Below are positions 17,242 to 25,121 of a DNA stretch of 64,000 nucleotides, piece by piece. The stretch's first letter is position 1; every line of letters begins with the position of its first letter. A program made the translations under genes and the position numbers. The notes beneath the pieces were generated by a model, which was given only the letters and a program-made list of their open reading frames with translations, did not search any database and was not told the origin of the DNA. Origin of the DNA: Aquimarina spinulae (lineage in GTDB: Bacteria; Bacteroidota; Bacteroidia; Flavobacteriales; Flavobacteriaceae); NCBI RefSeq assembly GCF_943373825.1, contig NZ_CALSBP010000002.1:3647501-3711500 (forward strand), in the 5' to 3' direction.

Positions 17242-18504
17242 TTAAGAGAAAAGACTCAACTGTTGATTAAAGTATTTTTTATACTTGCTATTAGAGCTTT
17301 TTAGGATTTTAGCTTTTAATGTATGGGGGTCATGATCTTTGTTATAAAAATCCTTAGAATTACAAGTGATAAAATATTGGGCTCTGTTTAGAGCTATACC
17401 AATGGCTTTAAGATGAGACCAATCTAAATTTCTAAATTTTCTGGCCTGCAGTATTTTAAATACCGATTGCATACCGATACCAGGAACCCGGGCCAATATC
17501 CTTTTATCTGCTTTGTTGATATCAATAGGAAAGAAATGTAGATTACGTAATGCCCAACTTAGCTTTGGATCTATATCCAAGTCCAGATTTTTGTATTTGT
17601 CATTCAATATTTCGTTAACAGAAAATCCATAAAATCTCAATAACCAATCGGTTTGGTAAAGACGGTTTTCTCTAAGGATAGGAACCTCAGTTCCTAAGGA
17701 TGGTAACCGAGAGTCTGTCATAACAGGAATATATCCAGAGTAATATACTCGTCGCATATCAAATTTTTTATAGTAATAGGTTGCAGAATACATGATATCT
17801 CGATCACTCTCACCAGTTGCTCCAATGATCATTTGAGTACTTTGCCCTGCCGGAGCATATTTGGGAGTGTTCTTTATCGTTTTACGCTCTGCTTTATATT
17901 GAATGATTTCATTTTTAACCTTTTGCATAGGTTTTATAAAATCCTCATGTTTTTTATCTGGTGCTAAAAGTTTTAAGCCCGATTTGGTAGGGATTTCAAT
18001 ATTCACACTTAATCGATCTGCATATAATCCTGCCTCTCGCATCAATTCATCACTGGCGCCGGGAATAGATTTAAGATGGATATAACCATTAAAATTCTCT
18101 TCTAACCTGAGTTTTTTTGCCACAGCAACTAATCGCTCCATGGTGAAATCAGAGTTTTTAAATATCCCAGAGCTTAGAAATAGCCCTTCGATATAATTCC
18201 TTCTATAAAAATTAATAGTTAGATCAACTACTTCCTGAATTTTAAAAGCAGCTCTTTTAATATCATTACTTTTTCTGGTAATACAATATGCGCAATCATA
18301 AATGCAATGATTGGTAAGCAAAATTTTTAATAAGGAAACACAGCGTCCATCTTCTGTATAACTATGACAAATTCCGAAACCTGTATTATTCCCTAATCCT
18401 TTTTTGGTATTGGCTCTTTTACCTCCACTACTGGCACATGAAACATCATATTTTGCGGCATCTGCCAAAATGGAGAGTTTTTGACGTATTCGTTCAAACG
18501 ACAT
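17242..18504 (-). CDS. Putative DNA modification/repair radical SAM protein (TIGR03916)
   Basis: This 420-residue enzyme has a radical SAM cluster motif C67-x3-C71-x2-C74 (NHCIYDCAYC), preceded by other cysteines (C23, C46, C55). The C-terminus carries a helix-hairpin-helix element (LARVPGIGMQSVFKILQARK), which binds DNA non-specifically. The family is paired genetically with the TIGR03915 protein just downstream and is thought to act on DNA bases. The ATG overlaps the end of the DUF559 nuclease gene by 11 nt, so the three are one operon. The substrate is unknown; spore photoproduct-like chemistry is one possibility, without direct evidence here. Confidence 0.85.
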   Translation of the reverse strand: MSFERIRQKLSILADAAKYDVSCASSGGKRANTKKGLGNNTGFGICHSYTEDGRCVSLLKILLTNHCIYDCAYCITRKSNDIKRAAFKIQEVVDLTINFYRRNYIEGLFLSSGIFKNSDFTMERLVAVAKKLRLEENFNGYIHLKSIPGASDELMREAGLYADRLSVNIEIPTKSGLKLLAPDKKHEDFIKPMQKVKNEIIQYKAERKTIKNTPKYAPAGQSTQMIIGATGESDRDIMYSATYYYKKFDMRRVYYSGYIPVMTDSRLPSLGTEVPILRENRLYQTDWLLRFYGFSVNEILNDKYKNLDLDIDPKLSWALRNLHFFPIDINKADKRILARVPGIGMQSVFKILQARKFRNLDWSHLKAIGIALNRAQYFITCNSKDFYNKDHDPHTLKAKILKSSNSKYKKYFNQQLSLFS

Positions 18505-18877
18505 AGATGCATTCTGTAGCGGTTTTTATTTGATTTTTTACAGTTCTTATGATTTCTTCTATATCAGTTAATATTTGATAATCTGTGAATCTAAGAACCG
18601 TAATTCCTAGCGAAGAAATAAATAACTTTTTTGGCGCATCTAAGTTGTGGATATCCGAGAACTCGTGTGCATAGCTATCAATTTCAATAGCAATTTTTGA
18701 TGTGCCACAGTAAAAGTCAAAATTGTAATTTTTTACTGTCTTATTTCTAAGAAAATGAAACCCTTTTTCTATGAGTTTTTGATGAAGCTGGTCGATAGAT
18801 GTAATAGAACTATCGAGTGAATGTCTAATGATTTTCTCTGATACTTTTTGGTATAAAGGAATGGTTTGTGAAGACAT
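18494..18877 (-). CDS. DUF559 / Vsr-like PD-(D/E)xK endonuclease domain protein
   Basis: This 127-residue protein has the core VKNYNFDFYC...KIAIEIDSYAHE...LFISSLGITVLRFTDYQIL, matching DUF559 restriction-like folds: Asp of FDF, then E-I-D acid residues and a following His. Such domains cut or nick DNA, as in very-short-patch repair. I start at ATG 18877 (MSSQTIPLYQ). A longer frame from TTG 18907 would begin inside the proposed promoter box. The gene leads the operon with the radical SAM protein, supporting a repair role. Confidence 0.75.
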   Translation of the reverse strand: MSSQTIPLYQKVSEKIIRHSLDSSITSIDQLHQKLIEKGFHFLRNKTVKNYNFDFYCGTSKIAIEIDSYAHEFSDIHNLDAPKKLFISSLGITVLRFTDYQILTDIEEIIRTVKNQIKTATECIYVV

Positions 18878-18904
18878 GGTAGATGTATTTAGTTGTAATT
18901 TTTC

Positions 18905-18912
18905 CAAATTTA
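18905..18912 (-). promoter_or_regulatory. Putative -7 box of the nuclease/radical SAM operon
   Basis: The minus strand reads TAAATTTG, an exact TAnnTTTG match, placing the transcript start near 18900 and the ATG about 23 nt later. No clear TTG box is found at 19 bp. Confidence 0.5.
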
Positions 18913-18926
18913 TGGAATTTTTCCAA
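18912..18926. promoter_or_regulatory. Operator-like palindrome O2 (repressor site on nuclease operon side)
   Basis: ATGGAATTTTTCCAA has arms TGGAA and TTCCA around a 3-bp centre, the same geometry as O1. It abuts the -7 box on its upstream side. Confidence 0.6.
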
Positions 18927-18953
18927 TAATATTAAAATAAAATTATGTTAAAA

Positions 18954-18968
18954 TTGGAAATATTCCAA
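18954..18968. promoter_or_regulatory. Operator-like palindrome O1 overlapping the repressor gene promoter
   Basis: TTGGAAATATTCCAA is a perfect 6+3+6 palindrome. Its first three bases are also the TTG box of the repressor promoter, so binding would block transcription of the repressor gene itself. Centre-to-centre distance to O2 is 42 bp, about four helical turns. Confidence 0.7.
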
Positions 18969-18983
18969 AATCTTGTATCTTTG
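18954..18983 (+). promoter_or_regulatory. Promoter of the LexA-like repressor gene
   Basis: TTG (18954-18956), a 19-bp spacer and TATCTTTG (18976-18983) are a full match to the Bacteroidota consensus, about 63 bp before the ATG. Confidence 0.75.
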
Positions 18984-19046
18984 CTACTAATTATCCCAGG
19001 TCACAGCACCATTTTTATATGATAATACTATTAAAATTTCGATTTT

Positions 19047-19814
19047 ATGGATAATTCAACCAACCAAACCATAAAGCGTTTTAAACAAATTCGCGAGGAA
19101 AACCATTATACCCAATCTGATTTTGCCAAGGTTTTACAGATTAAAAATTCTACAGCAGATATAGAAAGGGGTAAGACTAAGATTTCAGGAAAAGTTGTAG
19201 CCAGATTATTACAGGAGTTTAATGTTAACCCCTTGTGGTTGTTTGGCGAGAGTACTCAAAAGAAAATACAATTACACCTGGGAGACGTATCTCCAAAAGT
19301 AGTGACTATAGATTCTCAGAATAATGAGAATATAGTTTTGGTAAATGTAAAAGCTGCAGCTGGATATCCTCATAATGTTCAGGATTTAGACTGGTATCAA
19401 CAATTACCTGCATTTGATATTCCTTTACCAGAGTATCGAAATGCTACATACCGGGGCTTTCAGGTAGAAGGGGATAGTATGTTACCATTGCTTGAACCCA
19501 AAGAATGGGTGATTGGTAAAGCTGTAAATAACCTTTCTGAAGTAAGTAATAATACAATTTGTGTAATTGTTTTGGAAGATAGTGTAGTGGTAAAGAAAAT
19601 TAGAAAAAATGCTGATGCTTCTATAATAACGCTAATCTCTTTAAATTCTGAATACTTACCTTATACGATTCAAACACATCAAATAGTTGAGCTTTGGGAG
19701 ATAAATAGCAAATTAAGTTTTAATATTGATGCTAATACTGATGCCGCCAGTATGAAACAGCTACAAGAAGCGATGCAGGTATTAACCTCTGAGGTGAGAA
19801 GTTTGAAACACTAG
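19047..19814 (+). CDS. LexA-like XRE/S24 self-cleaving transcriptional repressor
   Basis: This 255-residue protein has an N-terminal XRE helix-turn-helix (about 8-62, QIREENHYTQSDFAKVLQIK) and a C-terminal S24 peptidase domain. The self-cleavage elements are all present: an Ala-Gly bond at 105-106 (VKAAAGYP), the catalytic Ser144 in EGDSMLP, and a Lys at 183/184 (VVVKKIRK). Such proteins cleave themselves when RecA filaments form on damaged DNA, releasing their operons. The gene diverges from a nuclease/radical SAM operon; matching palindromes sit on both promoters, indicating autoregulation and control of the repair genes. It ends 4 nt inside the convergent App1-like gene. Confidence 0.88.
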   Translation: MDNSTNQTIKRFKQIREENHYTQSDFAKVLQIKNSTADIERGKTKISGKVVARLLQEFNVNPLWLFGESTQKKIQLHLGDVSPKVVTIDSQNNENIVLVNVKAAAGYPHNVQDLDWYQQLPAFDIPLPEYRNATYRGFQVEGDSMLPLLEPKEWVIGKAVNNLSEVSNNTICVIVLEDSVVVKKIRKNADASIITLISLNSEYLPYTIQTHQIVELWEINSKLSFNIDANTDAASMKQLQEAMQVLTSEVRSLKH

Positions 19815-20812
19815 TTTATGAATCCAGATTCTTGTGCATGTTTGATAGCTTCATCATAAGAGTGAACAAGTAGAATAGGAGAGACTGTAAAGGAATGTAT
19901 AATCTTTTTAATTCGCTTTTCTTTTCGACGATGTTTTACGTTTCTTAAATAAATAGCCAAAATACGACCGGGATATTGCTCTGCTATTTTGGTATAAATA
20001 TCAGCATCTTTTTCTCCACTATCTCCTATAAGAATAAATTTAAAATGTGGATACATCGTTAAAAGGTTTACAATTTCGGATTGCTTATGCGGAACTTTAG
20101 GTTTTGGTGTTTTATCAAATGGAGTTCTGAAATCTCTAAGTAAAATTGGGCCTTTTGGAAAATGATGCTTATTAAAAAATGCACTTAAATAATCATATAA
20201 ATTCCATGGGCTATTACTCACATAAAAGAAAGGGTTAACAGGTGATCCTTTTGTGCCCAGGTGTAATTTTTTACAAAATTTTACGGTGCCTTCTATTGCA
20301 GTTCTTTTGTCAAAGTTTTTGAAAAGTGTATTCGCAATAACCCTCCATTTAAATAGTGAAGCGACACCTGTATGTATGATAGTGTCATCGATATCACTTA
20401 TAATTGCAAATTCTGCTTGATCTGATGGTACAAGCATTTGGCTTTTAAATATGTTTTTGTTGCTTATTTCTTTATGCGTATTTTCCTTTTTGTAGGATAC
20501 GCTATATGTAATCCAACCATTTTCATCTATATGGTTAGAAAGCGTAGGAATATCTAGTTCTAGATTATAATACCCTTCGAGATCCGTACGTGTTTCTATG
20601 ACTTGTCCATTGGGTAATTTTAATGCTATCGAGATATCCCTAATTTCATCACTTTCAAGCTGCCTGTAGATATTCCTTAACGTTTTAAAAATGCTTTGAT
20701 TTGTGCTAAAATCGATATTTTCATCTTCAAGAGCTCTTCCTGTTGCACGAAAAATAGAATTTGTGCCATAACCAAGATAAGTATTGATACGTAAAGCTTT
20801 TTTCTTAAACAT
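19811..20812 (-). CDS. App1-like phosphatase (DUF2183, phosphatidate phosphatase fold)
   Basis: This 333-residue protein has a HAD-type catalytic motif DIDDT at 140-144 (FAIISDIDDTIIHTG), then FYVSNSPWNLYDYL and FILIGDSGEKDADIY, the three HAD motifs of the DUF2183/App1 family. Yeast App1 dephosphorylates phosphatidic acid; bacterial members are uncharacterised. The N-terminal 130 residues resemble a beta-sandwich (LPNGQVIETRTDLEGYYNLEL). There is no signal peptide. It is separated from hppA upstream on the same strand by a strong terminator. Confidence 0.82.
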   Translation of the reverse strand: MFKKKALRINTYLGYGTNSIFRATGRALEDENIDFSTNQSIFKTLRNIYRQLESDEIRDISIALKLPNGQVIETRTDLEGYYNLELDIPTLSNHIDENGWITYSVSYKKENTHKEISNKNIFKSQMLVPSDQAEFAIISDIDDTIIHTGVASLFKWRVIANTLFKNFDKRTAIEGTVKFCKKLHLGTKGSPVNPFFYVSNSPWNLYDYLSAFFNKHHFPKGPILLRDFRTPFDKTPKPKVPHKQSEIVNLLTMYPHFKFILIGDSGEKDADIYTKIAEQYPGRILAIYLRNVKHRRKEKRIKKIIHSFTVSPILLVHSYDEAIKHAQESGFIN

Positions 20813-20914
20813 GAAAAATATAAATTTTAATAATTTGTATAGTTACGTTTGATGCAATTTTATGTATTAGTCGTATTATTTTATTTTTTTTACTGAGAGA
20901 TATCATAAAAATAA

Positions 20915-20941
20915 ACAACCTCGCCCAAAGAGCGAGGTTGT
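20915..20941 (-). terminator. Intrinsic terminator after hppA
   Basis: A perfect 10-bp GC-containing stem ACAACCTCGC/GCGAGGTTGT with a 7-nt loop lies just past the hppA stop. On the minus strand a T-run follows. Confidence 0.8.
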
Positions 20942-20964
20942 CTTATACATTAATTTTAGGATTC

Positions 20965-23364
20965 TTATTTTATAGAAGCTTTAATTGCTTCAATTTCTGC
21001 TTTTACTTCAGCTTCTGATCCTTTTAATTCTTTTATATCACGTTTTACTTTTCCTTTTTCAGAAGTTTCTATGGTAACCGTAGCAGTTGCTAATTCACCT
21101 TCCATTTTCATACGAACTTCAATTTTCTTTTCAGAATCGTTATTTGCCGATTGTATCACTTCAATATTGTTAAATGCAACAGCAGTTTCAGAAGTATGTC
21201 CCCCTAAAATAGGAGCAATTACTAATCCTATAAGGCATGTTAATTTGATTAAAATGTTCATCGATGGGCCAGAGGTATCTTTAAATGGATCTCCAACAGT
21301 ATCACCTGTTACTGCAGCTTTATGAGCATCAGAACCTTTATATGTCATTTCTCCATTAATCTCTACACCTGCTTCAAATGATTTTTTAGCATTATCCCAA
21401 GCACCACCTGCATTGTTTTGGAAAATAGCCCATAACACACCACTCACTGTAACTCCTGCCATATATCCTCCTAACATTTCTGCAATGGCTTTAGTGTCCA
21501 TTCCAAAAAGCATTGGAATGAAAGCTATTACTAGTGGGAATCCAATAGTCAATAAACCAGGTAACATCATTTCTCTTAAAGATGCTTTAGTAGAAATAGC
21601 TACACATTTATCATATTCAGGTTTTCCTGTTCCTTCCATAATTCCAGCAATATCTTTAAACTGGCGACGTACTTCTTGTACCATTTCCATAGCAGCTTTT
21701 CCTACAGCATTCATTGCTAAAGCAGAGAATACTACTGGCACCATACCTCCAACAAATAACATTGCTAATACAGGTGCTTTGAAAATATTAATTCCGTCAA
21801 TTCCTGTGAAGGTAACATAAGCGGCAAATAAAGCTAAAGATGTTAGTGCAGCAGAAGCAATAGCAAATCCTTTTCCTGTTGCTGCTGTTGTGTTTCCTAC
21901 AGAATCTAGTATATCTGTTCGTTCTCTTACTATTGGTTCCTGTTCGCTCATTTCTGCGATCCCACCAGCATTATCAGATATTGGTCCAAAAGCATCAATA
22001 GCTAATTGCATAGCTGTGGTAGCCATCATCGCAGAGGCTGCTAGTGCAACTCCATAAAATCCTGCAAAGGCATAAGATGCCCAAATAGCTCCTGCAAATA
22101 ATAACACAGAAGGGAATGTAGAAATCATTCCGGTTGCTAAACCAGCAATAATGTTTGTTCCAGCACCTGTACTTGATTGTTGTACAATTTTAAGAATAGG
22201 TGATTTACCTAGTCCAGTATAATATTCGGTTACAGAAGAGATTACTGCTCCAACTAACAAGCCAATTAAAGTTGCATAAAAAACTCTCATTGAAGAAATC
22301 TCTACAAGACCTTCTCCAAAGAATTCCATTTTCATTGTTTCAGGAAGCATCCATTTACATAATGCAAAACAGGCTACTGCTACTAAAATGATTGATGTCC
22401 AGTTACCAATATTAAGTGCTCCCATTACTTGAGCTTCTTTGGCATCATTACTTTTAATTTTGACAAGCATCGTACCTATTACAGAGATGATAATTCCAAC
22501 ACCAGCAATTGCCATAGGCAATAAGATTGGTCCAATACCTCCAAAAAGATCTGTAATAGAACCTCCCATATCTTTGATTACATAGTTACCTAATACCATA
22601 GCAGCAAGGACAGTTGCCACATAAGATCCAAATAAATCTGCACCCATACCAGCAACATCGCCAACATTATCACCAACATTATCAGCAATGGTAGCAGGGT
22701 TACGAGGATCATCTTCTGGGATACCTGCTTCTACTTTACCAACCAAATCTGCTCCTACATCTGCTGCTTTGGTATAAATACCTCCACCAACACGAGCAAA
22801 TAGTGCAATAGACTCTGCTCCTAAAGAAAACCCGGCTAAGGTTTCTAAAACTACAGTCATTTTATCGGCAGAAGTCCATTCACCTCCCATAAAGACGTTA
22901 TAAAATATAATAAAGAAAGTTGTTAATCCTAATACCGCTAATCCTGCAACACCAAGTCCCATTACTGTACCACCACCAAAAGAAATTTTAAGCGCATTTG
23001 GTAAACTAGTACGGGCTGCTTGAGTAGTTCTAACATTTGTCTTGGTAGCGATTTTCATCCCTATGTTTCCTGCAAAGGCAGAGAATACTGCTCCAAAAAT
23101 AAAAGCGATCACAATCAGCCAGTGTGTTGTATCTACTACTATAGAAACTATAAATAATAAAACACTTACTATTACAACGAATATTGCAAGTAATTTGTAT
23201 TCTGCATTTAAGAAAGCTAAAGCACCTTCATAAATATGATCCGAAATTTCTTTCATTTTACCATCACCTGCATCTTGTTTCATTACCCAAGATTTTTTGA
23301 TAAGCATATAAACTAGCCCTAGTAATGCCAAAACAATGGGCATATAAATCATATTCGATTCCAT
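20965..23364 (-). CDS. hppA: Membrane-bound ion-translocating pyrophosphatase, K+-dependent type
   Basis: This 799-residue, roughly 16-helix inner-membrane pump couples PPi hydrolysis to H+ and/or Na+ export. The substrate loop ADVGADLVGKVEAGIPEDD and the NPATIADNVGDNVGD acid cluster are conserved. GNTTAATGKG has Ala where K+-independent enzymes have Lys, indicating the K+-dependent class; Na+ or H+ choice cannot be settled by eye. The last about 75 residues are a soluble acidic extension (EKKIEVRMKMEGELATATVT onward) after the normal pump end. The soluble pyrophosphatase gene lies 1 kb upstream on the same strand, so the cell has both energy-conserving and wasteful routes for PPi. Confidence 0.95.
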   Translation of the reverse strand: MESNMIYMPIVLALLGLVYMLIKKSWVMKQDAGDGKMKEISDHIYEGALAFLNAEYKLLAIFVVIVSVLLFIVSIVVDTTHWLIVIAFIFGAVFSAFAGNIGMKIATKTNVRTTQAARTSLPNALKISFGGGTVMGLGVAGLAVLGLTTFFIIFYNVFMGGEWTSADKMTVVLETLAGFSLGAESIALFARVGGGIYTKAADVGADLVGKVEAGIPEDDPRNPATIADNVGDNVGDVAGMGADLFGSYVATVLAAMVLGNYVIKDMGGSITDLFGGIGPILLPMAIAGVGIIISVIGTMLVKIKSNDAKEAQVMGALNIGNWTSIILVAVACFALCKWMLPETMKMEFFGEGLVEISSMRVFYATLIGLLVGAVISSVTEYYTGLGKSPILKIVQQSSTGAGTNIIAGLATGMISTFPSVLLFAGAIWASYAFAGFYGVALAASAMMATTAMQLAIDAFGPISDNAGGIAEMSEQEPIVRERTDILDSVGNTTAATGKGFAIASAALTSLALFAAYVTFTGIDGINIFKAPVLAMLFVGGMVPVVFSALAMNAVGKAAMEMVQEVRRQFKDIAGIMEGTGKPEYDKCVAISTKASLREMMLPGLLTIGFPLVIAFIPMLFGMDTKAIAEMLGGYMAGVTVSGVLWAIFQNNAGGAWDNAKKSFEAGVEINGEMTYKGSDAHKAAVTGDTVGDPFKDTSGPSMNILIKLTCLIGLVIAPILGGHTSETAVAFNNIEVIQSANNDSEKKIEVRMKMEGELATATVTIETSEKGKVKRDIKELKGSEAEVKAEIEAIKASIK

Positions 23365-23549
23365 TAAGTATATTTTAAGTTAATTAGTCGCTAAAAGTAG
23401 TAAAAATACCCTAAATACGAAAGATAGTTAGAGGGCAATAATTTTAAATAATCGATTGTACGAAAAATGGAAAAAACTACTGTTTTCGGGGAGTAAATTA
23501 TGATAATACTGCCTTATATTGTATAAGTTTTAAAAAAACAGGAAAATAT

Positions 23550-24320
23550 ATGTTTTTATATTTTTACAGAACTGCCTTTCTGATAGTGTTTTATAGTTTG
23601 TTTTTTATAGGTTATACAAATGCTCAATATGCATTCGAGGACTATTCTGCTCCGTCCTATAAAACATATAATAAGTGGGAAGAGTATGATAGAATAGACA
23701 CTAAAGGAACCTATGATTGTACCTTGTCGATAGACGAGTTTTTTGATAATAAAGATGACTTAACTATTCAATTAACTTGGTTTGTTGCCCAAATCGATTT
23801 TGGTTTGATTCGTATTTTTCGAAATAAGAGAGAGATTCAAAAAATAAAACAACCAGGTTCATTTTCTCCCTTAACTATGAAAGGAGGACTTGTTTTGGTG
23901 TCAGATATAAATGGCGATGGATATAAAGATATAAAGCTAATACAGCAAGGCACAGGAAATGGAGTGATGGGTATGCTGGTTAAGGTTTTGTATTTATTTC
24001 AAAAAAGTGATGTATTATTTCAAAAAATATCTTTTGATGATATGACATTTGAAAAACACAGATCAGAAAGAGATGTTGATAATGATGGGAACTACGAAAT
24101 CATAACAATGAATCTGGAACAATCCAATGGACATAGTTATTGGGCTTTTAATGTTTTTGAATATGCCGATGGAAATTTAAGAAATGTAAATGATAAAGTA
24201 GGGTATCCAATGGTTGTCCAATATACATACAAAAGGAATTATGAAATTACTCAGCATATGAGTACGCTTCAAATGAAAAAGTATAAAAGAGAGTTTCCTT
24301 CTGGGTATGATGTAAAATAA
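23550..24320 (+). CDS. Secreted protein with FG-GAP-like calcium motif, unknown function
   Basis: This 256-residue protein begins with a signal peptide (YSLFFIGYTNAQ, cleavage near 25-26). A central stretch VLVSDINGDGYKDIKLI carries the DxNxDGxxD calcium motif of VCBS/FG-GAP repeats, with a second, weaker RDVDNDGNYEIITM. The rest is beta-rich and aromatic. I recognise no named family. It is a single gene between the divergent hppA gene and a bidirectional terminator. Periplasmic or surface location is likely. Confidence 0.65.
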   Translation: MFLYFYRTAFLIVFYSLFFIGYTNAQYAFEDYSAPSYKTYNKWEEYDRIDTKGTYDCTLSIDEFFDNKDDLTIQLTWFVAQIDFGLIRIFRNKREIQKIKQPGSFSPLTMKGGLVLVSDINGDGYKDIKLIQQGTGNGVMGMLVKVLYLFQKSDVLFQKISFDDMTFEKHRSERDVDNDGNYEIITMNLEQSNGHSYWAFNVFEYADGNLRNVNDKVGYPMVVQYTYKRNYEITQHMSTLQMKKYKREFPSGYDVK

Positions 24321-24360
24321 AAAGCATGATGTTTTCTTTACATAGACATCATGCTTTTTT
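24321..24360. terminator. Bidirectional terminator between convergent genes
   Basis: A 12-bp perfect stem AAAGCATGATGT/ACATCATGCTTT (24321-24332, 24346-24357) with a T tract lies between the secreted protein gene and ppa. Confidence 0.85.
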
Positions 24361-24378
24361 AGCCCTTAGGATTGATGT

Positions 24379-24909
24379 TTAGTAAATACTAAATAATCCT
24401 TTTGGTTTATTTTCAAGTTCGTCAAAACGTTTAATACAGGCCTTGATAATATCTTTAGCTTCATCAATATTACCCCATCCACCTACATCAACTTTTTTTC
24501 GTTCTAAATCTTTATATACCTGAAAAAAGTGTTCTATTTCTTTTATTAAATGAGGGTTCATTTCTTTTAAATCTGCCAGTCGACTAGCTATAGGATCAGA
24601 AACGGGGACACAGATGATTTTTTCGTCAGGTCCTTTTTCGTCTGCCATATGAAAAACACCAATAGGTTTAACTTCCATTACACAACCAGGAAATGTTGGT
24701 TCTGTAACTAACACTAAAACATCCAGAGGGTCTCCGTCTAAGGCTAGAGTTTCGGGGATAAATCCATAATCTGCAGGATACATCATAGAGGAAAAGATCA
24801 TACGATCGTATCTGATTTTTTTTATATCAAAATCATACTCGTATTTGTTTCTACTTCCTTTTGGTATTTCAATTAGTACGTCAAAGCTTTCTTTAGTAGC
24901 TGCGCTCAT
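24379..24909 (-). CDS. ppa: Soluble inorganic pyrophosphatase
   Basis: This 176-residue family I pyrophosphatase is cytoplasmic and removes PPi made by biosynthetic reactions using Mg2+. The active-site stretch DGDPLDVLVL is intact, with upstream NKYEYD and YPADYGFIPET. Length is as usual for bacterial enzymes. It is a single gene. Having both this enzyme and the pump gene in one neighbourhood is discussed in the findings. Confidence 0.95.
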   Translation of the reverse strand: MSAATKESFDVLIEIPKGSRNKYEYDFDIKKIRYDRMIFSSMMYPADYGFIPETLALDGDPLDVLVLVTEPTFPGCVMEVKPIGVFHMADEKGPDEKIICVPVSDPIASRLADLKEMNPHLIKEIEHFFQVYKDLERKKVDVGGWGNIDEAKDIIKACIKRFDELENKPKGLFSIY

Positions 24910-25121
24910 AATTACATTCTCTTTTTAATGGGCGGCAAATATAGGTATTACAAGGGGTTAGTTAAAATTTATAAAGAAAAATTATTGCTTTTTTAGTTAA
25001 ATCTTAAAATTGTGATAACCTAAAAGGTTTTTAGATAAAAATACACGGTAACAATACAGAAAAATATAATGATTGTAAGGTGCAAACAATGTTTTGAAAA
25101 ACCGTGATATAGTAATCTTTT

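Noticed and set aside
18878..18907. TTG start at 18907 for the DUF559 nuclease
   Set aside because: It falls inside the proposed -7 box; ATG 18877 gives a family-like start.
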